Part shown: positions 1 through 6,912 of the stretch, piece by piece
Layout of the letters: each line of letters opens with the position of its first letter
Numbering within the stretch: position 1 is the stretch's first letter
Source of the DNA: Thermococci archaeon
GTDB taxonomy: Archaea > Methanobacteriota_B > Thermococci > Methanofastidiosales > B48-G16
Assembly: GCA_030668905.1 (NCBI GenBank)
Contig: DAOVEQ010000005.1
Span: 1-16,112, forward strand
Length of the DNA: 16,112 nucleotides
Reading direction: 5' to 3'
Notes under the pieces: generated by a model
The model's database searches: none
The model's input: only the letters and a program-made list of their open reading frames with translations
What the model was told of the DNA's origin: nothing
Program-made: the position numbers and the translations under genes

Positions 1-242
1 TCAGATATCCAGGTAAAGATATTCTCAAACTCCCGGATTCCCTTTTCTGACAGAGAATAATAGATTCTACTATCGTCTTTTACTCCTTCTATCAATCCTA
101 AATTTTCCAATCTTTTTAAGTTTGGATAAAGTCTTCCTGAAGAAACATTTAAGTTCTTTATAAGCTCCAATCCATATTTAGGACTGAATTTTAATTCCTT
201 TAAAATCTCCAACTGAAAAAAAGTTAAGTCTCTGACTACCAT
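1..242 (-). CDS. PadR-like winged-helix transcriptional regulator (partial, C-terminus beyond window)
   Basis: Eighty codons are readable from an ATG at 242 to the left edge with no stop, so the gene continues outside the window. The peptide begins MVVRDLTFFQLEILKELK and contains SSGRLYPNLKRLENLGLIEG, which fits the PadR pattern of a recognition helix followed by LYPxLxRLExxGLI; the wing is represented by DDSRIYYSLSEKGIREF. PadR-family proteins are homodimeric DNA-binding repressors, often of efflux or stress genes. The start is supported by a TATA box about 25 bases upstream, predicting a leaderless mRNA. A MarR- or ArsR-like winged helix is the alternative. No target can be inferred; the next genes belong to separate units. 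Confidence 0.75.
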   Translation of the reverse strand, partial: MVVRDLTFFQLEILKELKFSPKYGLELIKNLNVSSGRLYPNLKRLENLGLIEGVKDDSRIYYSLSEKGIREFENIFTWIS

Positions 243-262
243 AAGAATAATACAAGGAGATA

Positions 263-272
263 CTATATAAGC
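263..272 (-). promoter_or_regulatory. TATA box of the PadR-like gene
   Basis: On the minus strand this reads GCTTATATAG, a good archaeal TATA element centred about 25 bases before the ATG at 242. No Shine-Dalgarno sequence lies in between, so transcription probably starts at or next to the start codon. Confidence 0.55.
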
Positions 273-333
273 TTTTTGGTATATGAGTGTAAGATTTGTT
301 GAATAATTTATCAAAAAAGAGATAAAATTGAGG

Positions 334-515
334 CTACTCCTCTGGGGTATATCTCCTAATTTTACTCATGGATATCCCATATTTTACTAAGCCTGTAGCG
401 ATGATCATGCACATACGACCCCGTCTAAAACATGAACACCAAGTCTTTCCTCTAGACCCTTATCTAATCCCGTCATTCTGGTATACTCGACACAAGCTTC
501 GTTAACCTGGGATGT
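334..515 (-). pseudogene. Remnant of an Asp/Glu/hydantoin-racemase-like gene (C-terminal end, frameshifted)
   Basis: No intact gene occupies 243-547, but the minus strand carries a decayed coding remnant. One frame reads from about 515 through TGLDKGLEERLGVHVLDGVV to a TGA at 407-405. The reading then continues one base out of frame from 408 as TGLVKYGISMSKIRRYTPEE and ends at TAG 336-334. The GMTGL..LEE.LGVPVIDGV block followed by a GLVKxG..xSK tail is typical of the C-terminus of the Asp/Glu/hydantoin racemase superfamily. The catalytic Cys region is degraded (EYTRMTGL where LGCxGMTGL is expected), and nothing recognisable precedes it. The remnant abuts the stop of the next gene, consistent with truncation by rearrangement. 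Family assignment is by eye. Confidence 0.6.
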
Positions 516-547
516 ATAAAGTTTTTTCCCACTTCCAGCATGTTTTT

Positions 548-2509
548 TTATTTCTTGAAAAGTTTATGCAGGATTTTCTCCCTGTTTGTCTCTTCTCCGA
601 TCATGAACCTGAATTCATCTCTCGTCCACGGTCCTTTTTTAGACTCGAACTCGATGAATTCGTCGACCAGTATCCAGTACTCTCCTTCCTCCCACTCATA
701 TGATATTTCGCGTTCTTGTGAATCATAGATTTTGTACACCTTCGGCTCTTTTACGTACCACACTTTTAATTTTACCGGTCTCACACCGATCGTTGCCCAG
801 TAGAACTTTGTAACGGTCTCATCGGTGTACGTGTTAAACCAACTGTAGTCGTTTGGACAAAACCCTAGTAGGCCTATACACACAGGTACCACTACTCTCG
901 TATCCTGAGCGAGGTCGGGATCTGTCTCGATATTATCCAACCACTCAAGAGCAATGTTCTTTAGTTCAGCGGAATCTTTGGAGATGCCGTGCTCTTTTAG
1001 ATCTGTTTCGTGCCCCAGATCCTCACACGACAGTACCACCAATCCTGAAAGGAGATTGATGGTATTTTCTAACTCTCTCAGTATGGATATAGATGATTTC
1101 TCACCTCGAGAATCGATGGAGTACGTGGATTCCAGAAACGTAACGCCGAGTGTGTTGGTCAGCTCCATTTTTAGGAACTGGTAGGCGTCGATCAGTCGCA
1201 GCAAATGCGTGATCTGCGGCTCAAAGCGCAATAACGGTATGCCTGCAGGAGGTTCTTCTACCGATGCAATTCCTCCTATCTCAAGCGTTTTTATGTGCGT
1301 CTCCCTGTTTTTCGTCATGATCGTTTTGAATGCATTTACGAGTCTCTCTTTGTACTTTGCGGTGAGAAAGACCCTGTTGTTCTCTTCTGCCTTCTCGGGC
1401 AATAAGAAGGGTTCGAGAGCGTACGTCTGGTAATCGTAGAATCCTGAGTTCTCTGTTGGTGTTAAATCGATTTCTCCACTCCTTATCCTATCGATAAATA
1501 TTTCCATTAAATTTTTTGTAAGCTCTTCCTCTGTCAGGGTTTCAAATAGTTTTGTCTCTTTCGAGGCAGACGAAGGAATGATTGCTATGTATTTACCATG
1601 ATCAGATATAAATCGTGAAAAAATGTCTTCGTTAAGTGTTGTGTAACTTAAAAGAACGAGAGTTGACGGGACGTAGTGAGGATTCGTCATTACTTGAGAT
1701 ACCTTGATAATCGTTTCGTAGGAATCTCGTAACGGTGAATCCTCTTTGAGCGCTCTCGCAATTTGGTACACTATCTTCTGTTCAGAAGGAAGGGTCACAT
1801 CGAAAATCAACTGAAGAAACCGATCCTGTTTAAAAATGGATCTGAGAGTATCATTCCACGTATAGAATCCTACAGGCTTGGAGAGGAACTCGTTATCTAG
1901 AAAATCATTGATTAATGCATCAACATCACTGGAAGTATCACCAGAAATTCCAAAAGAAGGATCTCCAAGCTTTATAGCGGCACCGATAAAGACCTGTGCT
2001 TCGGTAAATCCCAAACGTCCTAATTCTCCATACAACTGTTTCAAAAATAGCTGTTTTCCTGTCCATGTTTCGATGATTTGTGTTTGGAGGGCCTCTTCTA
2101 TCCCTGCGTACCATCTATCATTGAACTGTTTAAGTTTCCCGTTTATCATCTCCACGGATGGGATGAAGTATCCATCCATTGCTGCTATTTCTTTCATTGC
2201 AGTGATGTAGTCTGGATACAGCTTCTGAGAAATTTTCTCCTCGTCATCTGTGTACTGAGCAATGTCCAATCCGAGTATCGCTTCCGATTTGTCAAGGTAA
2301 ACATTGTCTCGTGCGTCATAGATTCGTTGCCCTTCGATTTTTTGAGGATTTTTTTCGGAAAGAATGTCATCTTCATAGCTATAAACATTTTCATCTTTTC
2401 CTTCCACGTACTCGGTGTAGAGACAGTTGCAGTTGTACACGAGGAGAACTATAAGTATCACAGCAAAACCTTGGACTCGGTATCTTTTTCCAATATTTTT
2501 AATTGCCAT
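548..2509 (-). CDS. Large secreted or membrane-anchored protein of unknown function
   Basis: A 653-residue protein I do not recognise. The N-terminus is basic (KNIGKRYR) and followed by one hydrophobic segment at about residues 14-31 (GFAVILIVLLVYNCNCLY), so it is probably a signal anchor or signal peptide with the rest outside the cell. Two cysteines (27 and 29) lie at the end of this segment but do not form a standard lipobox. The body is mostly helical, acidic and soluble-looking, with a distinctive GFYTWNDTLRSIFKQDRFLQ stretch near residue 215. The last 100 residues look beta-rich with many aromatics (WATIGVRPVKLKVWYV). G+C and CG-containing codons are visibly higher than in flanking genes, hinting at a different origin. 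It stands alone, with its own TATA box and a decayed racemase gene just downstream. Confidence 0.85.
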   Translation of the reverse strand: MAIKNIGKRYRVQGFAVILIVLLVYNCNCLYTEYVEGKDENVYSYEDDILSEKNPQKIEGQRIYDARDNVYLDKSEAILGLDIAQYTDDEEKISQKLYPDYITAMKEIAAMDGYFIPSVEMINGKLKQFNDRWYAGIEEALQTQIIETWTGKQLFLKQLYGELGRLGFTEAQVFIGAAIKLGDPSFGISGDTSSDVDALINDFLDNEFLSKPVGFYTWNDTLRSIFKQDRFLQLIFDVTLPSEQKIVYQIARALKEDSPLRDSYETIIKVSQVMTNPHYVPSTLVLLSYTTLNEDIFSRFISDHGKYIAIIPSSASKETKLFETLTEEELTKNLMEIFIDRIRSGEIDLTPTENSGFYDYQTYALEPFLLPEKAEENNRVFLTAKYKERLVNAFKTIMTKNRETHIKTLEIGGIASVEEPPAGIPLLRFEPQITHLLRLIDAYQFLKMELTNTLGVTFLESTYSIDSRGEKSSISILRELENTINLLSGLVVLSCEDLGHETDLKEHGISKDSAELKNIALEWLDNIETDPDLAQDTRVVVPVCIGLLGFCPNDYSWFNTYTDETVTKFYWATIGVRPVKLKVWYVKEPKVYKIYDSQEREISYEWEEGEYWILVDEFIEFESKKGPWTRDEFRFMIGEETNREKILHKLFKK

Positions 2510-2545
2510 CGCGTCGCCTAGAATTTAACTTTTCTATACTCTTAA

Positions 2546-2555
2546 AATTATATAC
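2546..2555 (-). promoter_or_regulatory. TATA box of the 653-residue protein gene
   Basis: The minus strand reads GTATATAATT, centred about 40 bases before the ATG at 2509. This predicts a leader of roughly 10-15 bases. No convincing ribosome binding site is seen. Confidence 0.5.
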
Positions 2556-2604
2556 TTTTGTCATTTTAAATATTCCGGTAGTTAATTTTATCTTATCAGG
2601 GGAT

Positions 2605-2615
2605 TCACGCCGTGA
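2605..2615. repeat. Perfect 11-base palindrome TCACGCCGTGA
   Basis: Two 5-base arms (TCACG and CGTGA) flank a single central C. The surrounding GGGGATTCACGCCGTGAGG vaguely resembles hairpin ends of IS200/IS605-family elements, but no transposase lies nearby. It could equally be an operator half-way between the divergent ends of two units. Function unknown. Confidence 0.4.
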
Positions 2616-2630
2616 GGTTTAGGATAGTAA

Positions 2631-2643
2631 TAAAGAAAAAAAT
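2631..2643 (-). terminator. Oligo-T terminator after the dehydrogenase gene
   Basis: Read on the minus strand, a T7-C-T3 run lies about 15-25 bases beyond the dehydrogenase stop codon at 2656. Archaeal intrinsic termination relies mainly on oligo-T tracts, so this is a plausible terminator of the two-gene operon. Confidence 0.45.
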
Positions 2644-2655
2644 TATTCATGTTCT

Positions 2656-3831
2656 TTACAATTTATTTATTATTGCATCCGTAATCTCTGGAGTTGAGGC
2701 AGCTCCTTTTTTAAGAACATCGGGACCACCTTTAAGTTTCAGCATGTCATAAGAACGAATTTTCCCCTCTTCAATCACTTTTGTAACCGCATCTCTTATC
2801 TTATTTGCTTTTTCATACTCTCCAATGTGATCTAACATCATTACAGCAGAAAGAATCATGGCAAAAGGAGAGACTATGGAAGGATCGAGATCAGCGTATT
2901 TCGGAGCCGAACCATGAGTCGGTTCAAAGAGAGCACAGTTCTTTCCAATGTTAGCGCTCCTCGCAAAGCCGAGCCCACCGGTAAGACCCGCAAATCCGTC
3001 TGACACGATATCTCCAAACATATTCCCTGCAACTATGATACCATAATCCTCGGGATTCTTGGTCATCCACATCATCTGTGCATCTATATTCGTGAAGTAC
3101 AGATCTATATCTGGATAGCTTTTGGAAATTTTTATAGCCTCTTCCCTCATCATGCCGGAGGTTTCACGAATGACATTTGGCTTCTCCGCAACTGTTACAG
3201 AACCATATCCGAACTTCTGGGCGTATTCGAAGGCTTCTTTCAGTATCCTTTTGCAGGCAGGTCTTGTAAATATTCTCGTGGATACGGCGAGATCTTCTCC
3301 TGGAACATTCTTAAAACTCTTCATTTTGGGGTGGGTCTCCAGAGCTTTCCTCACTTCCGGTGGAGGATTCGTCCATTCCACACCTGAATAAAGACCCTCT
3401 GTATTCTGCCTGAAGACTACAACGTTTATGTCGGGTTCCTCGAACCCGTCTTTAGTCCGTCTTATGAAATTGAGAGGATTCCCCTTAAAGGTCTTGCATG
3501 GCCTTATACATAGATCAAGGTTAAAATGCTGCCTGAGTCGAACAATGGGACTATAATACACAAGTCCCTTCCCCTGCAATTTTGGGGATAATTCCCTTGC
3601 TGCCGCATCCTTTGGTTTTGACGTTATAGCTCCAAAAAGTCCAATACGATGTCTTTCAAGAAGATCGATTGTTCTCCGAGGTAAAGCATCACCCTCTTTC
3701 ACCCAGAATTTCCAGCCGATATCCCCTTTTATATATTCTGCCTCAAAACCTACTGCATCCAAGACCCTTAACGCTTCTGGAAGCACTATTTTCCCTATTC
3801 CATCACCTGGCAGTGTTACTATTTTGTACAT
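2656..3831 (-). CDS. Isocitrate/isopropylmalate-family decarboxylating dehydrogenase
   Basis: A 391-residue beta-decarboxylating dehydrogenase that oxidises a 2-hydroxyacid with a 3-carboxylate, using NAD(P) and a divalent metal. Visible family residues are GDGIG 9-13, R100 and R110 in RLRQHFNLDLCIRPCK, R141, Y148 (EGLYSG), K217 (EKPNVIRET), D250, D274 and D278. By motif alignment to E. coli isocitrate dehydrogenase, S94 matches Ser113 but I96 replaces Asn115. PKYA (K311, Y312) and Y361/K365 match the NADP-type determinants Lys344, Tyr345, Tyr391 and Arg395. The length is closer to isocitrate than to homoisocitrate dehydrogenases. It overlaps the isomerase small-subunit gene by 13 bases, with AGGTGAT before its ATG, so the two should act on consecutive substrates. 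Isocitrate, homoisocitrate and isopropylmalate remain possible. Confidence 0.9.
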   Translation of the reverse strand: MYKIVTLPGDGIGKIVLPEALRVLDAVGFEAEYIKGDIGWKFWVKEGDALPRRTIDLLERHRIGLFGAITSKPKDAAARELSPKLQGKGLVYYSPIVRLRQHFNLDLCIRPCKTFKGNPLNFIRRTKDGFEEPDINVVVFRQNTEGLYSGVEWTNPPPEVRKALETHPKMKSFKNVPGEDLAVSTRIFTRPACKRILKEAFEYAQKFGYGSVTVAEKPNVIRETSGMMREEAIKISKSYPDIDLYFTNIDAQMMWMTKNPEDYGIIVAGNMFGDIVSDGFAGLTGGLGFARSANIGKNCALFEPTHGSAPKYADLDPSIVSPFAMILSAVMMLDHIGEYEKANKIRDAVTKVIEEGKIRSYDMLKLKGGPDVLKKGAASTPEITDAIINKL

Positions 3832-4313
3832 TTTATCACCTTCTTTGTATATTCTAAAAGACCCCCACTCTCTATAATCTCCATAATAAACTCGCTGAAA
3901 GGCACAAAATTAAACTCTTTATCCTTCGTCAAAATATTGCCCTTTGAAACATCTATACGTACACTGTCTCCAGTATTTATGTATTCTGAAGCTTCTTTGC
4001 AGATTACAGGGATCAAGCCATTATTTATACAGTTCCTGTAGTATATTCTTGCAAAAGATTTCGCTATGATGGCAGAGATCCCTGCACGTTTTATACAGGT
4101 AACTGCCTGCTCTCTAGACGATCCGCAGCCAAAATTTTTTCCTGCCACTATTATGTCACCCTTTTTAACTTTGTTTATAAAATCTGGATCTAAATCCTCC
4201 AAAGCATGCTCTGCCATCTCCTTGGGATCCATTATCGTATAGACATACTTCCCCGGATAGATAACATCTGTATTTACGTTATCGCCATATTTGAAAACTT
4301 TACCCTCTATCAT
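3819..4313 (-). CDS. Aconitase-family (LeuD/HacB-type) isomerase small subunit
   Basis: A 164-residue swivel-domain subunit of a two-subunit aconitase-family hydro-lyase, which moves a hydroxyl group between adjacent carbons via a cis-unsaturated intermediate. Diagnostic sequence includes DNVNTDVIYPGKYVYT (11-26) and GKNFGCGSSREQA (58-70). The specificity loop reads YVYT (23-26), whereas the M. jannaschii homoaconitase small subunit has YLRT and the isopropylmalate isomerase YLVY, so the substrate cannot be assigned from the loop. The iron-sulfur large subunit needed for activity is not in this window. The gene is first in a two-gene operon with the downstream dehydrogenase and has its own TATA box. 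The family assignment is firm; the pathway (leucine, 2-oxoglutarate/glutamate or 2-oxoacid elongation) is open. Confidence 0.9.
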   Translation of the reverse strand: MIEGKVFKYGDNVNTDVIYPGKYVYTIMDPKEMAEHALEDLDPDFINKVKKGDIIVAGKNFGCGSSREQAVTCIKRAGISAIIAKSFARIYYRNCINNGLIPVICKEASEYINTGDSVRIDVSKGNILTKDKEFNFVPFSEFIMEIIESGGLLEYTKKVIKCTK

Positions 4314-4346
4314 GATCCTAATGTTTTGTATTCCCTTTTATTTCTT

Positions 4347-4357
4347 ACTATATAAGG
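4347..4357 (-). promoter_or_regulatory. TATA box of the isomerase/dehydrogenase operon
   Basis: The minus strand reads CCTTATATAGT, about 38 bases before the ATG at 4313, giving a predicted leader near 10-15 bases. It lies in the 60-base gap after the ABC permease gene, so the two operons are probably transcribed separately. Confidence 0.55.
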
Positions 4358-4373
4358 AAAATTTCAACGAGGA

Positions 4374-5636
4374 TCACAGCTCTTTCCACTTCGTTATTTT
4401 CGTTGCAATGCCTATGAATACTACTGCCAGTGTTCCCATGACCAAAAAGGGTAAGTATGCTCCTGAGAGATTATCGAGTATCATTATATTCCTCAAGCCG
4501 TCGTGGAAATAGTAGAGGGGCAAGCATTTTGCTATCGATTGCATATAACTCGGCATCATCTCAAGGGGCCAGAACGCACCCGAGAGAAACATCATGGGAA
4601 ATGCGATGGCACTTCCCGCCCCAGATGCTGCCTCCACGTCTTTTATTACACCGCCCAGTATCATACCTATACTGGCAAATGTCACTGCACCTACGAAAAT
4701 AAGTAAGAGTGCATAGAGATTCGGCAGTGCACTGACACCGAAAATGATCCGTGCAAAGATAATCATGACAGCGGTGAGCATGAATGCGAGAACTGTCTGT
4801 TGAAACACATTACTCAGTATCCAAGAACTCTTGGGCAACGGCGTTGCAGCCAGTCTTTTTACGGTGCCGTTTCTTCTGAGTTCCGAAATGACAGATGTTG
4901 CGCCCATTATCCCATTAGTCATTATAAACGCGGCTATATAGCCCGGGAGATAATAATCAGTGGCGGTCATATTTTTTTCAACGAGAGATTCAGCCGTTAT
5001 GGTTATCGTTTGCTCCTCGACGCCTATGAGCTGATTGTTGAATGCATTGACTACACTCTCGAGTATGCTGCGAACAGCCATAGCCGACATATCGGTTTCC
5101 TCCGCCAAAAATGTTAATTCAGCTCCTTCAGATGGGGGAAACATTTTTTTCCACTGTTCCAATCCTTCCCGTCCTTCTCTCATAGCCTGCAGTTCACTCT
5201 CGCTTATGTAACTGCCGAAATTTTCTTCAATGTATGTGAAGGTATCAGTCGTGACACCCATTCTCATTGACATACTTTTATCCTGCGTATTTTGCTCGAA
5301 TCCTTCGGGAATGATCAGTATCCTGTAATTGTACTCGAAAGAGGGGTTCTCTTTTACATAGGTATTAACATCGATGCTCGGATCTAGTTCTTTTATCTCA
5401 AAAATTTCCATGGAATCCAAAACATTGATGAAGATTTTAGAAAGTTCGGTAGCTTCTCCATCTTTCACATCAAAGTTCTGAACGTGCAGCATGTATGTTG
5501 TACTTCCAGTTCCCCCAAAAATCGTACCGAAGATCAGCAAAAGCATGAGAGGGAAGAGAAACGAGAAAAATATGCCTGTTTTGCTCCTCATCCACTCTTT
5601 CATGAGTGCAAGAAACACTGACTGTACGCTTCTCAT
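4374..5636 (-). CDS. ABC-2 type transporter permease
   Basis: A 420-residue integral membrane protein forming the channel of an ABC exporter. The architecture is that of the ABC-2/YhgE-like class: one N-terminal membrane segment (about 22-42), a large extracytoplasmic domain (about 43-225), then five membrane segments at about 229-252, 272-298, 304-332, 340-362 and 393-412. The motif YYLPGYIAAFIMTNGIMGATSVI followed by RRNGTVKRLAATPL is characteristic of this family, as is FLSGAFWPLEMMPSYMQ before the last segment. It overlaps the ATPase gene by four bases (ATGA) and has GGTGA six bases before its start, so the two are translationally coupled. Substrate unknown; relatives export drugs, lipids or polysaccharides. 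Confidence 0.93.
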   Translation of the reverse strand: MRSVQSVFLALMKEWMRSKTGIFFSFLFPLMLLLIFGTIFGGTGSTTYMLHVQNFDVKDGEATELSKIFINVLDSMEIFEIKELDPSIDVNTYVKENPSFEYNYRILIIPEGFEQNTQDKSMSMRMGVTTDTFTYIEENFGSYISESELQAMREGREGLEQWKKMFPPSEGAELTFLAEETDMSAMAVRSILESVVNAFNNQLIGVEEQTITITAESLVEKNMTATDYYLPGYIAAFIMTNGIMGATSVISELRRNGTVKRLAATPLPKSSWILSNVFQQTVLAFMLTAVMIIFARIIFGVSALPNLYALLLIFVGAVTFASIGMILGGVIKDVEAASGAGSAIAFPMMFLSGAFWPLEMMPSYMQSIAKCLPLYYFHDGLRNIMILDNLSGAYLPFLVMGTLAVVFIGIATKITKWKEL

Positions 5637-6559
5637 ATCAATTCACCCCGTTCATCAACTCTATGACCAGCCAGGTGCGCAAACACATCATCCATGTTGG
5701 GCTCAATAATTTCTATCCTGTATCCGTCACCCATCTGGTAAAGCTGTGCCAATGCTTTGCTTGCTTCCTCTCTGGTTTTAAATTTTCCCGTAAGGATATC
5801 AGCATCATGAACAACATTTTCCGTAAATTGTTGAAGTATTTTCTCTGCTTCTTTAGTTTTTCTTCCTCTTACGCTCACTTTTATTCCTCCGCCGTGTTGT
5901 GAAATAAGATCGTGAACCGTGTCCGTGGTTATAAGTTTACCATTCACTATTACTCCCGCTCTATTACTTAACTGCCCCACCTCGTCCATGTAATGGGACG
6001 TAAGAAACACGGTTTTACCTAGTTTCTTAAGAGTTCTTATTACTTCCCACGTTTCTCTTCGTGCGTGAGGATCCAATCCCGTTGTCGGCTCATCCAGGAA
6101 CAGGAGTTCAGGATCACTGATCACTGCCATACAAACCCCCACACGTCTCCGCATACCGCCAGAGAGCTTATGGAACTGTCTATTCCTCACTTCCCATACA
6201 CCGAGCTCCTCAAGAATTTGTTTTGTTTCAGGTTTCACGTTATATATTTTTGCTATGAGTTCTACATTCTCTTTTACAGTAAGACGCTCAAATGCATTGA
6301 AATCCTGCGGCATTACACCTATTCTCTTTTTTATCTGCATTTCTTCTTTCAACACATCAAAACCGAGAACTTTTGCAGATCCACTCGTCGGCGTTCTCAG
6401 ACATTCCAGTATCTCGACTGTGGTAGTTTTACCTGCGCCATTGGGTCCAACAAGAGAGAATATCTCACCTTTATAAATGTCAAAGGATATTCCATCTACA
6501 GCAGCCACGGTTTTATAGCGTTTTACAAGATTTTCAACTTCTACAACTTTTTCTGGCAT
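5633..6559 (-). CDS. ABC transporter ATP-binding protein (DrrA/CcmA-like)
   Basis: A 308-residue ATPase that powers the adjacent permease. The nucleotide-binding domain is complete: Walker A GPNGAGKTT (38-46), Q-loop Q85, signature LSGGM (132-136), Walker B LLFLDE (152-157), D-loop TGLDP and H-loop H189. RRRVGVCMAVISDPELLFLDEPTTGLDP is the typical export-type region. Residues after about 225 form the C-terminal extension common in DrrA-type proteins, ending in a PNMDDVFAHLAGHRV region. A strong AGGAGG ribosome binding site seven bases upstream fixes the start even though it lies inside the preceding small ORF. Two such subunits should pair with two permease copies at the cytoplasmic face. Confidence 0.95.
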   Translation of the reverse strand: MPEKVVEVENLVKRYKTVAAVDGISFDIYKGEIFSLVGPNGAGKTTTVEILECLRTPTSGSAKVLGFDVLKEEMQIKKRIGVMPQDFNAFERLTVKENVELIAKIYNVKPETKQILEELGVWEVRNRQFHKLSGGMRRRVGVCMAVISDPELLFLDEPTTGLDPHARRETWEVIRTLKKLGKTVFLTSHYMDEVGQLSNRAGVIVNGKLITTDTVHDLISQHGGGIKVSVRGRKTKEAEKILQQFTENVVHDADILTGKFKTREEASKALAQLYQMGDGYRIEIIEPNMDDVFAHLAGHRVDERGELI

Positions 6560-6750
6560 CTCTTTTCCTCCTTTTTACTATGATATGATCGAATTTCTCT
6601 TATATCATACGGTTCTTTTAAAAATTTTTCTATATCCTGAGGGTTGTATAATCTTCTTAATCCATACACCATAAAAAGAAAAAAACGATCATAATGCCTC
6701 GTAGGCTTGCCTGCACGAATCTTGCTGTCGAAATCAACTATCTCAGACAT
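6541..6750 (-). CDS. Small protein of unknown function leading the ABC exporter operon
   Basis: A 69-residue ORF, beginning MSEIVDFDSKIRAGKPTRHY and ending in a very basic tail (HSKKEEKRCQKKL). The centre contains YDRFFLFMVYGLRRLYNPQ, partly hydrophobic but too short and charged to call a membrane segment with confidence. I chose the ATG at 6750 over one 17 codons upstream because a TATA-like CTTTAAATTT lies about 30 bases before it, giving a very short leader. It overlaps the ATPase start by 19 bases, and the ATPase ribosome binding site lies within it, so translation through this ORF could influence exporter expression. No family recognised; it may be a leader peptide or regulator. Confidence 0.5.
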   Translation of the reverse strand: MSEIVDFDSKIRAGKPTRHYDRFFLFMVYGLRRLYNPQDIEKFLKEPYDIREIRSYHSKKEEKRCQKKL

Positions 6751-6777
6751 GATACCATCTAAATATTGTAAAAAGTC

Positions 6778-6787
6778 AAATTTAAAG
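6778..6787 (-). promoter_or_regulatory. Likely TATA box of the ABC exporter operon
   Basis: The minus strand reads CTTTAAATTT, centred about 32 bases before the ATG at 6750. It is the best TATA-like element in the 162-base gap 6751-6912, which otherwise shows no gene. Confidence 0.4.
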
Positions 6788-6912
6788 ATTTGGATAAACA
6801 AAAACCTCGGTTGCCTTCAAGGATTATGAACTTGGGCAGCTAAATAAGTAAAGATGGAGGACCAGTTTCAGTCATCTTGTTTTTTCATCTTCTTCCTTAT
6901 TTACTATTCGGT

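Noticed and set aside
2078..2521. 147-codon plus-strand frame opposite the 653-residue protein gene
   Set aside because: It is antisense to a much longer frame with a promoter; its Cys/Phe/Ile-rich sequence looks like a reading-frame shadow.
4800..5117. 105-codon plus-strand frame opposite the ABC-2 permease
   Set aside because: It is antisense to a gene with clear membrane architecture; no ribosome binding site or family.
6065..6583. 172-codon plus-strand frame opposite the ABC ATPase
   Set aside because: It lies antisense to a gene with complete Walker and signature motifs; its own translation is rich in Phe, Tyr, Cys and His with no recognisable family.
6788..6912. Gap between the ABC exporter operon and the AbiE toxin searched for a small RNA or tRNA
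   Set aside because: No cloverleaf, strong hairpin or conserved box was found; only a few mixed purine/pyrimidine stretches.
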